A DNA stretch of 64,000 nucleotides from Petrolisthes cinctipes (GCA_033782935.1 JAWQEG010000166.1:2198001-2262000), one strand, 5' to 3'. Shown: positions 1 through 13,638, numbered from the stretch's first letter. Notes: a model not told the origin generated them from the sequence alone. Program-made: numbers and translations.

Positions 1-10
1 TTTTGAAAAT

Positions 11-836
11 ACTCTAACACGGAGTAGGCATGTACAGATCGCTTCTGGGACCCCTAAATATCGAATTTGCGGGTGTTTTGGGACTGAATTTGAGATATCG
101 ACTTTTTGGCACCTAAAAGATCGATTTTTAGCATGTTTTTAGCCTATATTTTGAAAATATTCTAGCACTGAGTAGGCATGTACAGATTGCTTCTGGGACC
201 CCAAAATATTGAATTTTCGGTTGTTTTGAGCCTGAATTTGAGATATAAACGGGTACAGAAGATACATGCACATATTGACTTTGGGCACCAAAAATATCGA
301 TTTTCAGCATGTTTTGCGCCTGAATTTTGAAAATACTCTAACACGGAGTAGGCATGTACAGATCGCTTCTGGGACCCCAAAATATCGAATTTTCGGGTGT
401 TTTGGGCCAGAATTTGAGATATAAACGGGTACAGAAGATGCATGCACATATCGACTTTTGGGCACCTAAAAGATCGATTTTCAGTATGTTTTGGGCCTGA
501 ATTTTGAAAATACTCTAACACGGAGTAGGCATGTACAGATACCTTCTGGGACCTCTAAATATCGAATTTTCGGGTGTTATGGGACTGAATTTGAGATATA
601 GATTTTTTGGCACCTATAATATCGATTTTTAGCAAGTTTTTAGCCTATATTTTGAAAATATTCTAGCACTGTGTAGGCATGTACAGATTGCTTCTGGGAC
701 CCCAAAATATTGAATTTTCGGGTGTTTTGAGCCTGAATTTGAGATATAAACGGGTACTGAAGATGCATGCACATATCGACTTTTGGGCACCTAAAAGATC
801 GATTTTCAGTATGTTTTTGGCCTGTATTTTGAAAAT
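11..836 (+). repeat. 826-bp block (501 + 325), copy 1
   Basis: This is a trimeric unit (11-511) followed by a dimeric unit (512-836). Private variants include TCGAATTTGCGGG in A, TTCGGTTGTTTTGAG in B, TTTTGCGCCTG at the end of B, and GTTATGGGACTG plus TTTTTAGCAAGTTT in the dimer. The same block occurs at 4186-5011 and 5012-5837. Confidence 0.92.
512..836 (+). repeat. 325-bp dimeric unit, A + B/C fusion
   Basis: A (512-659) is followed by a single long monomer that starts as B (ATTCTAGCACTGTG) and ends as C (TACTGAAGATGCATG, TTTTGGGCACC, TTTTTGGCCTG). Exactly one long monomer is missing, as expected from unequal exchange between B and C in register. Confidence 0.92.
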
Positions 837-3341
837 ACTCTAACACGGAATAGGCATGTACAGATACCTTCTGGGACCTCTAAATATCGAATTTTCGGGT
901 GTTTTGGGACTGAATTTGAGATATCGATTTTTTGGCACCTAAAATGTCGATTTTTAGCATGTTTTTAGCCTATATTTTGAAAATATTCTAGCACTGTGTA
1001 GGCATGTATAGATTGCTTCTGGGACCCCAAAATATTGAATTTTCGGGTGTTTTGAGCCTGAATTTGATATATAAACGGGTACAGAAGATACATGCACATA
1101 TTGACTTTGGGCACCAAAAATATCGATTTTCAGCATGTTTTGGGCCTGAATTTTGAAAATACTCTAACACGGAGTAGGCATGTACAGATTGCTTCTGGGA
1201 CCCCAAAATATCGAATTTTCGGGTGTTTAGGGCCAGAATTTGAGATATAAACGGGTACAGAAGATGCATGCACATATCGACTTTTGGGCACCTAAAAGAT
1301 CGATTTTCAGTATGTTTTTGGCCTGTATTTTAAAAATACTCTAACACGGAGTAGGCATGTACAGATACCTTCTGGGACCTCTAAATATCGAATTTTAGGG
1401 TGTTTTGGGACTGAATTTGAGATATCGACTTTTTGGCACCTAAAAGATCGATTTTTAGCATGTTTTTAGCCTATATTTTGAAAATATTCTAGCACTGAGT
1501 AGGCATGTACAGATTGCTTCTGGGACCCCAAAATATTGAATTTTTGGGTGTTTTGAGCCTGAATTTGAGATATAAACGGGTACAGAAGATACATGCACAT
1601 ATTGACTTTGGGCACCAAAAATATCGATTTTCAGCATGTTTTGGGCCTGAATTTTGAAAATACTCTAACACGGAGTAGGCATGTACAGATCGCTTCTGGG
1701 ACCCCAAAATATTGAATTTTCGGGTGTTTTGAGCCTGAATTTGAGATATAAACGGGTACTGAAGATGCATGCACATATCGACTTTTGGGCACCAAAAAGA
1801 TCGATTTTCAGTATGTTTTTGGCCTGTATTTTGAAAAAACTCTAACACGGAGTAGGCATGTACAGATACCTTCTGGGACCTCTAAATATCGAATTTTCGG
1901 GTGTTATGGGACTGAATTTGAGATATAGATTTTTTGGCACCTATAATATCGATTTTAAGCAAGTTTTTAGCCTATATTTTGAAAATATTCTAGCACTGTG
2001 TAGGCATGTACAGATTGCTTCTGGGACCCCAAAATATTGAATTTTCGGGTGTTTTGAGCCTGAATTTGAGATATAAACGGGTACAGAAGATACATGCACA
2101 TATTGACTTTTGGCATCTAAAATATCGATTTTCAGCATGTTTTGGGCCTGTATTTTGAAAATACTCTAACACTGAGTAGGCATGTACAGATTGCTTCTGG
2201 GACCCCAAAATATTGAATTTTCGGGTGTTTTGAGCCTGAATTTGAGATATAAACGGGTACTGAAGATGCATGCACATATCGACTTTTGGGCACCTAAAAG
2301 ATCGATTTTCAGTATGTTTTTGGCCTGTATTTTGAAAATACTCTAACACGGAGTAGGCATGTACAGATACCTTTTGGGACCTCTAAATATCGAATTTTCG
2401 GGTGTTTTGGGACTGAATTTGAGATATCGATTTTTTGGCACCTAAAATGTCGATTTTTAGCATGTTTTTAGCCTATATTTTGAAAATATTCTAGCACTGT
2501 GTAGGCATGTACAGATTGCTTCTGGGACCCCAAAATATTGAATTTTCGGGTGTTTTGAGCCTGAATTTGATATATAAACGGGTACAGAAGATACATGCAC
2601 ATATTGACTTTTGGCATCTAAAATATCGATTTTCAGCATGTTTTGGGCCTGTATTTTGAAAATACTCTAACACTGAGTAGGCATGTACAGATTGCTTCTG
2701 GGACCCCAAAATATTGAATTTTCGGGTGTTTTGAGCCTGAATTTGAGATATAAACGGGTACTGAAGATGCATGCACATATCGACTTTTGTGCACCTAAAA
2801 GATCGATTTTCAGTATGTTTTGAGCATGTATTTTGAAAATACTCTAACACGGAGTAGGCATGTACAGATCGCTTCTGGGACCCCTAAATATCGAATTTTC
2901 GGGTGTTTTGGGACTGAATTTGAGATATCGACTTTTTGGCACCTAAAAGATCGATTTTTAGCATGTTTTTAGCCTATATTTTGAAAATATTCTAGCACTG
3001 AGTAGGCATGTACAGATTGCTTCTGGGACCCCAAAATATTGAATTTTCGGGTGTTTTGAGCCTGAATTTGAGATATAAACGGGTACAGAAGGTACATGCA
3101 CATATTGACTTTGGGCACCAAAAATATCGATTTTCAGCATGTTTTGGGCTTGAATTTTGAAAATACTCTAACACGGAGTAGGCATGTACAGATTGCTTCT
3201 GGGACCCCAAAATATCGAATTTTCGGGTGTTTAGGGCCAGAATTTGAGATATAAACGGGTACAGAAGATGCATGCACATATCGACTTTTGGGCACCTAAA
3301 AGATCGATTTTCAGTATGTTTTTGGCCTGTATTTTGAAAAT
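837..3341 (+). repeat. Run of five 501-bp A-B-C units
   Basis: Units start at 837, 1338, 1839, 2340 and 2841. The unit at 837 has GGAATAGGC at its start and TGTATAGATTG in B, both shared with the unit at 5838. Confidence 0.95.
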
Positions 3342-3832
3342 ACTCTAACACGGAGTAGGCATGTACAGATACCTTCTGGGACCTCTAAATATCGAATTTT
3401 CGGGTGTTTTGGGACTGAATTTGAGATATCGACTTTTTGGCACCTAAAAGATCGATTTTTAGCATGTTTTTAGCCTATATTTTGAAAATATTCTAGCACT
3501 GTACAGATTGCTTCTGGGACCCCAAAATATTGAATTTTCGGGTGTTTTGAGCCTGAATTTGATATATAAACGGGTACAGAAGATACATGCACATATTGAC
3601 TTTGGGCACCAAAAATATCGATTTTCAGCATGTTTTGGGCCTGAATTTTGAAAATACTCTAACACGGAGTAGGCATGTACAGATCGCTTCTGGGACCCCA
3701 AAATATCGAATTTTCGGGTGTTTAGGGCCAGAATTTGAGATATAAACGGGTACAGAAGATGCATGCACATAACGACTTTTGGGCACCTAAAAGATCGATT
3801 TTCAGTATGTTTTTGGCCTGTATTTTGAAAAT
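3342..3832 (+). repeat. 491-bp unit with 10-bp deletion in B
   Basis: B begins ATTCTAGCACTGTACAG, lacking the 10 bp AGTAGGCATG. This unit plus the next (3342-4185) recurs at 26595-27438. Confidence 0.95.
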
Positions 3833-4185
3833 ACTCTAACACGGAGTAGGCATGTACAGATACCTTCTGGGACCTCTAAATATCGAATTTTCGGGTGTTT
3901 TGGGACTGAATTTGAGATATAAACGGGTACAGAGGATGCATGCACATATTGACTTTGGGCACCAAAAATATCGATTTTCAGCATGTTTTGGGCCTGAATT
4001 TTGAAAATACTCTAACACAGAGTAGGCATGTACAGATCGGTTCTGGGACCCCAAAATATCGAATTTTCGGGTGTTTAGGGCCAGAATTTGAGATATAAAC
4101 GGGTACAGAGGATGCATGCACATATCGACTTTTGGGCAACTAAAAGATCGATTTTCAGTATGTTTTTGGCCTGTATTTTGAAAAT
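3833..4185 (+). repeat. 353-bp unit, A/B fusion + C
   Basis: The first monomer starts as A (GATACCTTCTGGGACCTCT, TTTGGGACTG) but continues as B with TATAAACGGGTACAGAGG, giving 176 bp instead of 148. A C monomer follows from 4009. The crossover lies in or near GAATTTGAGATAT, upstream of the A-specific deletion, so the 29 bp are restored. Confidence 0.92.
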
Positions 4186-5011
4186 ACTCTAACACGGAGT
4201 AGGCATGTACAGATCGCTTCTGGGACCCCTAAATATCGAATTTGCGGGTGTTTTGGGACTGAATTTGAGATATCGACTTTTTGGCACCTAAAAGATCGAT
4301 TTTTAGCATGTTTTTAGCCTATATTTTGAAAATATTCTAGCACTGAGTAGGCATGTACAGATTGCTTCTGGGACCCCAAAATATTGAATTTTCGGTTGTT
4401 TTGAGCCTGAATTTGAGATATAAACGGGTACAGAAGATACATGCACATATTGACTTTGGGCACCAAAAATATCGATTTTCAGCATGTTTTGCGCCTGAAT
4501 TTTGAAAATACTCTAACACGGAGTAGGCATGTACAGATCGCTTCTGGGACCCCAAAATATCGAATTTTCGGGTGTTTTGGGCCAGAATTTGAGATATAAA
4601 CGGGTACAGAAGATGCATGCACATATCGACTTTTGGGCACCTAAAAGATCGATTTTCAGTATGTTTTGGGCCTGAATTTTGAAAATACTCTAACACGGAG
4701 TAGGCATGTACAGATACCTTCTGGGACCTCTAAATATCGAATTTTCGGGTGTTATGGGACTGAATTTGAGATATAGATTTTTTGGCACCTATAATATCGA
4801 TTTTTAGCAAGTTTTTAGCCTATATTTTGAAAATATTCTAGCACTGTGTAGGCATGTACAGATTGCTTCTGGGACCCCAAAATATTGAATTTTCGGGTGT
4901 TTTGAGCCTGAATTTGAGATATAAACGGGTACTGAAGATGCATGCACATATCGACTTTTGGGCACCTAAAAGATCGATTTTCAGTATGTTTTTGGCCTGT
5001 ATTTTGAAAAT
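4186..5011 (+). repeat. 826-bp block (501 + 325), copy 2
   Basis: It carries the same order and the same private variants as 11-836 (offset 4175): AATTTGCGGG, CGGTTGTTTTGAG, TTTTGCGCC and AGCAAGTTT. I saw no difference in the first ~500 bp compared by eye. The dimer is 4687-5011. Confidence 0.92.
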
Positions 5012-5837
5012 ACTCTAACACGGAATAGGCATGTACAGATACCTTCTGGGACCTCTAAATATCGAATTTTCGGGTGTTTTGGGACTGAATTTGAGATATC
5101 GACTTTTTGGCACCTAAAAGATCGATTTTTAGCATGTTTTTAGCCTATATTTTGAAAATATTCTAGCACTGAGTAGGCATGTACAGATTGCTTCTGGGAC
5201 CCCAAAATATTGAATTTTCGGTTGTTTTGAGCCTGAATTTGAGATATAAACGGGTACAGAAGATACATGCACATATTGACTTTGGGCACCAAAAATATCG
5301 ATTTTCAGCATGTTTTGCGCCTGAATTTTGAAAATACTCTAACACGGAGTAGGCATGTACAGATCGCTTCTGGGACCCCAAAATATCGAATTTTCGGGTG
5401 TTTTGGGCCAGAATTTGAGATATAAACGGGTACAGAAGATGCATGCACATATCGACTTTTGGGCACCTAAAAGATCGATTTTCAGTATGTTTTGGGCCTG
5501 AATTTTGAAAATACTCTAACACGGAGTAGGCATGTACAGATACCTTCTGGGACCTCTAAATATCGAATTTTCGGGTGTTATGGGACTGAATTTGAGATAT
5601 AGATTTTTTGGCACCTATAATATCGATTTTTAGCAAGTTTTTAGCCTATATTTTGAAAATATTCTAGCACTGTGTAGGCATGTACAGATTGCTTCTGGGA
5701 CCCCAAAATATTGAATTTTCGGGTGTTTTGAGCCTGAATTTGAGATATAAACGGGTACTGAAGATGCATGCACATATCGACTTTTGGGCACCTAAAAGAT
5801 CGATTTTCAGTATGTTTTTGGCCTGTATTTTGAAAAT
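5012..5837 (+). repeat. 826-bp block (501 + 325), copy 3
   Basis: This is a direct tandem copy of 4186-5011. Its first A half differs (GGAATAGGC, GATACCTTCTGGGACCTCT); the rest carries the block's private variants. The dimer is 5513-5837. Confidence 0.9.
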
Positions 5838-8800
5838 ACTCTAACACGGAATAGGCATGTACAGATACCTTCTGGGACCTCTAAATATCGAATTTTCGGG
5901 TGTTTTGGGACTGAATTTGAGATATCGATTTTTTGGCACCTAAAATGTCGATTTTTAGCATGTTTTTAGCCTATATTTTGAAAATATTCTAGCACTGTGT
6001 AGGCATGTATAGATTGCTTCTGGGACCCCAAAATATTGAATTTTCGGGTGTTTTGAGCCTGAATTTGATATATAAACGGGTACAGAAGATACATGCACAT
6101 ATTGACTTTTGGCATCTAAAATATCGATTTTCAGCATGTTTTGGGCCTGTATTTTGAAAATACTCTAACACTGAGTAGGCATGTACAGATTGCTTCTGGG
6201 ACCCCAAAATATTGAATTTTCGGGTGTTTTGAGCCTGAATTTGAGATATAAACGGGTACTGAAGATGCATGCACATATCGACTTTTGTGCACCTAAAAGA
6301 TCGATTTTCAGTATGTTTTGAGCATGTATTTTGAAAATACTCTAACACGGAGTAGGCATGTACAGATCGCTTCTGGGACCCCTAAATATCGAATTTTCGG
6401 GTGTTTTGGGACTGAATTTGATATATCGATTTTTTGGCACCTAAAATGTCGATTTTTAGCATGTTTTTAGCCTATATTTTGAAAATATTCTAGCACTGTG
6501 TAGGCATGTATAGATTGCTTCTGGGACCCCAAAATATTGAATTTTCGGGTGTTTTGAGCCTGAATTTGATATATAAACGGGTACAGAAGATGCATGCACA
6601 TATTGACTTTTGGCATCTAAAATATCTATTTTCAGCATGTTTTGGGCCTGTATTTTGAAAATCCTCTAACACTGAGTAGGCATGTACAGATTGCTTCTGG
6701 GACCCCAAAATATTGAATTTTCGGGTGTTTTGAGCCTGAATTTGAGATATAAACGGGTACTGAAGATGCATGCACATATCGACTTTTGGGCACCTAAAAG
6801 ATCGATTTTCAGTATGTTTTGAGCATGTATTTTGAAAATACTCTAACACGGAGTAGGCATGTACAGATCGCTTCTGGGACCCCTAAATATCGAATTTTCG
6901 TGTGTTTTGGGACTGAATTTGAGATATCGACTTTTTGGCACCTAAAAGATCGATTTTTAGCATGTTTTTAGCCTATATTTTGAAAATATTCTAGCACTGA
7001 GTAGGCATGTACAGATTGCTTCTGGGACCCCAAAATATTGAATTTTTGGGTGTTTTGAGCCTGAATTTGAGATATAAACGGGTACAGAAGATACATGCAC
7101 ATATTGACTTTGGGCACCAAAAATATCGATTTTCAGCATGTTTTGGACCTGAATTTTGAAAATACTCTAACACGGAGTAGGCATGTACAGATCGCTTCTG
7201 GGACCCCAAAATATCGAATTTTCGGGTGTTTAGGGCCAGAATTTGAGATATAAACGGGTACAGAAGATGCATGCACATATCGACTTTTGGGCACCTAAAA
7301 GATCGATTTTCAGTATGTTTTTGGCCTTTATTTTGAAAATACTCTAACACGGAGTAGGCATGTACAGATCGCTTCTGGGACCCCTAAATATCGAATTTTC
7401 GGGTGTTTTGGGACTGAATTTGAGATATCGACTTTTTGGCACTTAAAAGATCGATTTTTAGCATGTTTTTAGCCTATATTTTGAAAATATTCTAGCACTG
7501 AGTAGGCATGTACAGATTGCTTCTGGGACCCCAAAATATTGAATTTTTGGGTGTTTTGAGCCTGAATTTGAGATATAAACGGGTACAGAAGATACATGCA
7601 CATATTGACTTTGGGCACCAAAAATATCGATTTTCAGCATGTTTTGTACCTGAATTTTGAAAATACTCTAACACTGAGTAGGCATGTACAGATTGCTTTT
7701 GGGACCCCAAAATATTGAATTTTCGGGTGTTTTGAGCCTGAATTTGAGATATAAACGGGTACTGAAGATGCATGCACATATCGACTTTTGGGCACCTAAA
7801 AGATCGATTTTCAGTATGTTTTTGTCCTGTATTTTGAAAATACTCTAACACGGAGTAGGCATGTACAGATACCTTCTGGGACCTCTAAATATCGAAATTT
7901 CGGGTGTTTTGGGACTGAATTTGAGATATCGATTTTTTGGCACCTAAAATGTCGATTTTTAGCATGTTTTTAGCCTATATTTTGAAAATATTCTAGCACT
8001 GAGTAGGCATGTACAGATTGCTTCTGGGACCCCAAAATATTGAATTTTTGGGTGTTTTGAGCCTGAATTTGATATATAAACGGGTACAGAAGATACATGC
8101 ACATATTGACTTTGGGCACCAAAAATATCGATTTTCAGCATGTTTTGGACCTGAATTTTGAAAATACTCTAACACGGAGTAGGCATGTACAGATCGCTTC
8201 TGGGACCCCAAAATATCGAATTTTCGGGTGTTTAGGGCCAGAATTTGAGATATAAACGGGTACAGAAGATGCATGCACATATCGACTTTTGGGCACCTAA
8301 AAGATCGATTTTCAGTATGTTTTTGGCCTGTATTTTGAAAATACTCTAACACGGAGTAGGCATGTACAGATCGCTTTTGGGACCCCTAAATATCGAATTT
8401 TCGGGTGTTTTGGGACTGAATTTGAGATATCGACTTTTTGGCACCTAAAAGATCGATTTTTAGCATGTTTTTAGCCTATATTTTGAAAATATTCTAGCAC
8501 TGAGTAGGCATGTACAGATTGCTTCTGGGACCCCAAAATATTGAATTTTTGGGTGTTTTGAGCCTGAATTTGAGATATAAACGGGTACAGAAGATACATG
8601 CACATATTGACTTTGGGCACCAAAAATATCGATTTTCAGCATGTTTTGGACCTGAATTTTGAAAATACTCTAACACGGAGTAGGCATGTACAGATCGCTT
8701 CTGGGACCCCAAAATATCGAATTTTCGGGTGTTTAGGGCCAGAATTTGAGATATAAACGGGTACAGAAGATGCATGCACATATCGACTTTTGGGCACCTA

Positions 8801-8843
8801 AAAGATCGATTTTCAGTATGTTTTTGGCCTGTATTTTGAAAAT
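5838..8843 (+). repeat. Run of six 501-bp units
   Basis: Units start at 5838, 6339, 6840, 7341, 7842 and 8343. The first two are of the GGCATCT/TTTTGAGCATG haplotype. From 6840 onward the GGGCACC/TTTTTGGCCTG haplotype dominates. The change between haplotypes is therefore at HOR boundaries. Confidence 0.94.
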
Positions 8844-9649
8844 ACTCTAACACGGAGTAGGCATGTACAGATCGCTTCTGGGACCCCTAAATATCGAATT
8901 TTCGGGTGTTTTGGGACTGAATTTGAGATATCGACTTTTTGGCACTTAAAAGATCGATTTTTAGCATGTTTTTAGCCTATATTTTGAAAATATTCTAGCA
9001 CTGTACAGATTGCTTCTGAGACCCCAAAATATTGAATTTTTGGGTGTTTTGAGACTGAATTTGAGATATAAACGGGTACAGAAGATACATGCACATATTG
9101 ACTTTTGGCATCTAAAATATCGATTTTCAGCATGTTTTGGGCCTGTATTTTGAAAATACTCTAACACTGAGTAGGCATGTACAGATTGCTTCTGGGACCC
9201 CAAAATATTGAATTTTCGGGTGTTTTGAGCCTGAATTTGAGATATAAACGGGTACTGAAGATGCATGCACATATCGACTTTTGTGCACCTAAAAGATCGA
9301 TTTTCAGTATGTTTTGAGCATGTATTTTGAAAATACTCTAACACGGAGTAGGCATGTACAGATTGCTTCTGGGACCCCTAAATATCGAATTTTCGGGTGT
9401 TTTGGGACTGAATTTGAGATATCGACTTTTTGGCACCTAAAAGATCGATTTTTAGCATGTTTTTAGCCTATATTTTGAAAATATTCTAGCACTGTACAGA
9501 TTGCTTCTGGGACCCCAAAATATTGAATTTTCGGGTGTTTTGAGCCTGAATTTGAGATATAAACGGGTACAGAAGATGCATGCACATATCGACTTTTGGG
9601 CACCAAAAAGATCGATTTTCAGTATGTTTTTGGCCTGTATTTTGAAAAT
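8844..9649 (+). repeat. 491-bp unit followed by 315-bp dimer
   Basis: Both 8844-9334 and 9335-9649 have the 10-bp deletion in B (CACTGTACAG). The second unit also lacks one long monomer: its B start fuses to a C end (GATGCATGCAC, TTTTTGGCCTG). Confidence 0.92.
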
Positions 9650-11152
9650 ACTCTAACACTAAGTAGGCATGTACAGATACCTTCTGGGACCTCTAAATAT
9701 CGAATTTTCGGGTGTTATGGGACTGAATTTGAGATATAGATTTTTTGGCACCTATAATATCGATTTTTAGCAAGTTTTTAGCCTATATTTTGAAAATATT
9801 CTAGCACTGTGTAGGCATGTACAGATTGCTTCTGGGACCCCAAAATATTGAATTTTCGGGTGTTTTGAGCCTGAATTTGAGATATAAACGGGTGCAGAAG
9901 ATACATGCACATATTGACTTTTGGCATCTAAAATATCGATTTTCAGCATGTTTTGGGCCTGTATTTTGAAAATACTCTAACACTGAGTAGGCATGTACAG
10001 ATTGCTTCTGGGACCCCAAAATATTGAATTTTCGGGTGTTTTGAGCCTGAATTTGAGATATAAACGGGTACAGAAGATGCATGCACATATCGACTTTTGG
10101 GCACCTAAAAGATCGATTTTCAGTATGTTTTTGGCCTGTATTTTGAAAATACTCTAACACGGAGTAGGCATGTACAGATACCTTCTGGGACCTCTAAATA
10201 TCGAATTTTCGGGTGTTTTGGGACTGAATTTGAGATATCGATTTTTTGGCACCTAAAATGTCGATTTTTAGCATGTTTTTAGCCTATATTTTGAAAATAT
10301 TCTAGCACTGTGTAGGCATGTACAGATTGCTTCTGGGACCCCAAAATATTGAATTTTCGGGTGTTTTGAGCCTGAATTTGATATATAAACGGGTACAGAA
10401 GATACATGCACATATTGACTTTTGGCATCTAAAATATCGATTTTCAGCATGTTTTGGGCCTGTATTTTGAAAATACTCTAACACTGAGTAGGCATGTACA
10501 GATTGCTTCTGGGACCCCAAAATATTGAATTTTCAGGTGTTTTGAGCCTGAATTTGAGATATAAACGGGTACTGAAGATGCATGCACATATCGACTTTTG
10601 TGCACCTAAAAGATCGATTTTCAGTATGTTTTGAGCATGTATTTTGAAAATACTCTAACACGGAGTAGGCATGTACAGATCGCTTCTGGGACCCCTAAAT
10701 ATCGAATTTTCGGGTGTTTTGGGACTGAATTTGAGATATCGACTTTTTGGCACCTAAAAGATCGATTTTTAGCATGTTTTTAGCCTATATTTTGAAAATA
10801 TTCTAGCACTGAGTAGGCATGTACAGATTGCTTCTGGGACCCCAAAATATTGAATTTTCGGGTGTTTTGAGCCTGAATTTGAGATATAAACGGGTACAGA
10901 AGATTCATGCACATATTGACTTTGGGCACCAAAAATATCGATTTTCAGCATGTTTTGGGCCTGAATTTTGAAAATACTCTAACACGGAGTAGGCATGTAC
11001 AGATTGCTTCTGGGACCCCAAAATATCGAATTTTCGGGTGTTTAGGGCCAGAATTTGAGATATAAACGGGTACAGAAGATGCATGCACATATCGACTTTT
11101 GGGCACCTAAAAGATCGATTTTCAGTATGTTTTTGGCCTGTATTTTGAAAAT
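9650..11152 (+). repeat. Run of three 501-bp units
   Basis: Units start at 9650, 10151 and 10652. The unit at 9650 opens with CACTAAGTAGG and has the GTTATGGGACTG form of A. Confidence 0.94.
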
Positions 11153-12135
11153 ACTCTAACACGGAGTAGGCATGTACAGATACCTTCTGGGACCTCTAAA
11201 TATCGAATTTTCGGGTGTTTTGGGACTGAATTTGAGATATCGACTTTTTGGCACCTAAAAGATCGATTTTTAGCATGTTTTTAGCCTATATTTTGAAAAT
11301 ATTCTAGCACTGTACAGATTGCTTCTGGGACCCCAAAATATTGAATTTTTGGGTGTTTTGAGCCTGAATTTGAGATATAAACGGGTACAGAAGATACATG
11401 CACAATATTGACTTTGGGCATCTAAAATATCGATTTTCAGCATGTTTTGGGCCTGTATTTTGAAAATACTCTAACACTGAGTAGGCATGTACAGATTGCT
11501 TCTGGGACCCCAAAATATTGAATTTTCGGGTGTTTTGAGCCTGAATTTGAGACATAAACGGGTACTGAAGATGCATGCACATATCGACTTTTGTGCACCT
11601 AAAAGATCGATTTTCAGTATGTTTTGAGCATGTATTTTGAAAATACTCTAACACGGAGTAGGCATGTACAGATTGCTTCTGGGACCCCTAAATATCGAAT
11701 TTTCGGGTGTTTTGGGACTGAATTTGAGATATCGACTTTTTGGCACCTAAAAGATCGATTTTTAGCATGTTTTTAGCCTATATTTTGAAAATATTCTAGC
11801 ACTGTACAGATTGCTTCTGGGACCCCAAAATATTGATTTTTCGGGTGTTTTGAGCCTGAATTTGAGATATAAACGGGTACAGAAGATACATGCACATATT
11901 GACTTTTGGCATCTAAAATATCGATTTTCAGCATGTTTTGGGCCTGTATTTTGAAAATACTCTAACACTGAGTAGGCATGTACAGATTGCTTCTGGGACC
12001 CCAAAATATTGAATTTTCGGGTGTTTTGAGCCTGAATTTGAGATATAAACGGGTACTGAAGATGCATGCACATATCGACTTTTGGGCACCTAAAAGTTCG
12101 ATTTTCAGTATGTTTTTGGCCTGTATTTTGAAAAT
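11153..12135 (+). repeat. Two consecutive 10-bp-deletion units (492 and 491 bp)
   Basis: Units start at 11153 and 11645; both have CACTGTACAG in B. The first has one extra A (GCACAATATTGAC near 11400). Confidence 0.93.
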
Positions 12136-13638
12136 ACTCTAACACGGAGTAGGCATGTACAGATACCTTCTGGGACCTCTAAATATCGAATTTTCGGGTG
12201 TTTTGGGACTGAATTTGAGATATCGATTTTTTGGCACCTAAAATGTCGATTTTTAGCATGTTTTTAGCCTATATTTTGAAAATATTCTAGCACTGTGTAG
12301 GCATGTACAGATTGCTTCTGGGACCCCAAAATATTGAATTTTCGGGTGTTTTGAGCCTGAATTTGATATATAAACGGGTACAGAAGATACATGCACATAT
12401 TGACTTTTGGCATCTAAAATATCGATTTTCAGCATGTTTTGGGCCTGTATTTTGAAAATACTCTAACACTGAGTAGGCATGTACAGATTGCTTCTGGGAC
12501 CCCAAAATATTGAATTTTCGGGTGTTTTGAGCCTGAATTTGAGATATAAACGGGTACTGAAGATGCATGCACATATCGACTTTTGTGCACCTAAAAGATC
12601 GATTTTCAGTATGTTTTGAGCATGTATTTTGAAAATACTCTAACACGGAGTAGGCATGTACAGATCGCTTCTGGGACCCCTAAATATCGAATTTTCGGGT
12701 GTTTTGGGACTGAATTTGAGATATCGACTTTTTGGCACCTAAAAGATCGATTTTTAGCATGTTTTTAGCCTATATTTTGAAAATATTCTAGCACTGAGTA
12801 GGCATGTACAGATTGCTTCTGGGACCCCAAAATATTGAATTTTCGGGTGTTTTGAGCCTGAATTTGAGATATAAACGGGTACAGAAGATACATGCACATA
12901 TTGACTTTGGGCACCAAAAATATCGATTTTCAGCATGTTTTGGGCCTGAATTTTGAAAATACTCTAACACGGAGTAGGCATGTACAGATTGCTTCTGGGA
13001 CCCCAAAATATCGAATTTTCGGGTGTTTATGGCCAGAATTTGAGATATAAACGGGTACAGAAGATGCATGCACATATCGACTTTTGGGCACCTAAAAGAT
13101 CGATTTTCAGTATGTTTTTGGCCTGTATTTTGAAAATACTCTAACACGGAGTAGGCATGTACAGATACCTTCTGGGACCTCTAAATATCGAATTTTCGGG
13201 TGTTTTGGGACTGAATTTGAGATATCGACTTTTTGGCACCTAAAAGATCGATTTTTAGCATGTTTTTAGCCTATATTTTGAAAATATTCTAGCACTGAGT
13301 AGGCATGTACAGATTGCTTCTGGGACCCCAAAATATTGAATTTTTGGGTGTTTTGAGCCTGAATTTGAGATATAAACGGGTACAGAAGATACATGCACAT
13401 ATTGACTTTGGGCACCAAAAATATCGATTTTCAGCATGTTTTGGGCCTGAATTTTGAAAATACTCTAACACGGAGTAGGCATGTACAGATCGCTTCTGGG
13501 ACCCCAAAATACCGAATTTTCGGGTGTTTAGGGCCAGAATTTGAGATATAAACGGGTACAGAAGATGCATGCACATATCGACTTTTGGGCACCTAAAAGA
13601 TCGATTTTCAGTATGTTTTTGGCCTGTATTTTGAAAAT
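12136..13638 (+). repeat. Run of three 501-bp units related to 43396-44898
   Basis: Units start at 12136, 12637 and 13138. The unit at 12637 carries TTTATGGCCAG in C (near 13027), found again near 44287, an offset of 31260 bp. The flanking units at the same offset belong to matching haplotypes. Confidence 0.9.

Noticed and set aside
128..310. Recurrent 60-codon minus-strand ATG frames (also 954-1136, 1455-1637, 2457-2639 and many others)
   Set aside because: They lie wholly within the B monomer, recur with the repeat, overlap longer frames in another phase, and have no independent support such as domains or codon bias. They are by-products of the satellite.
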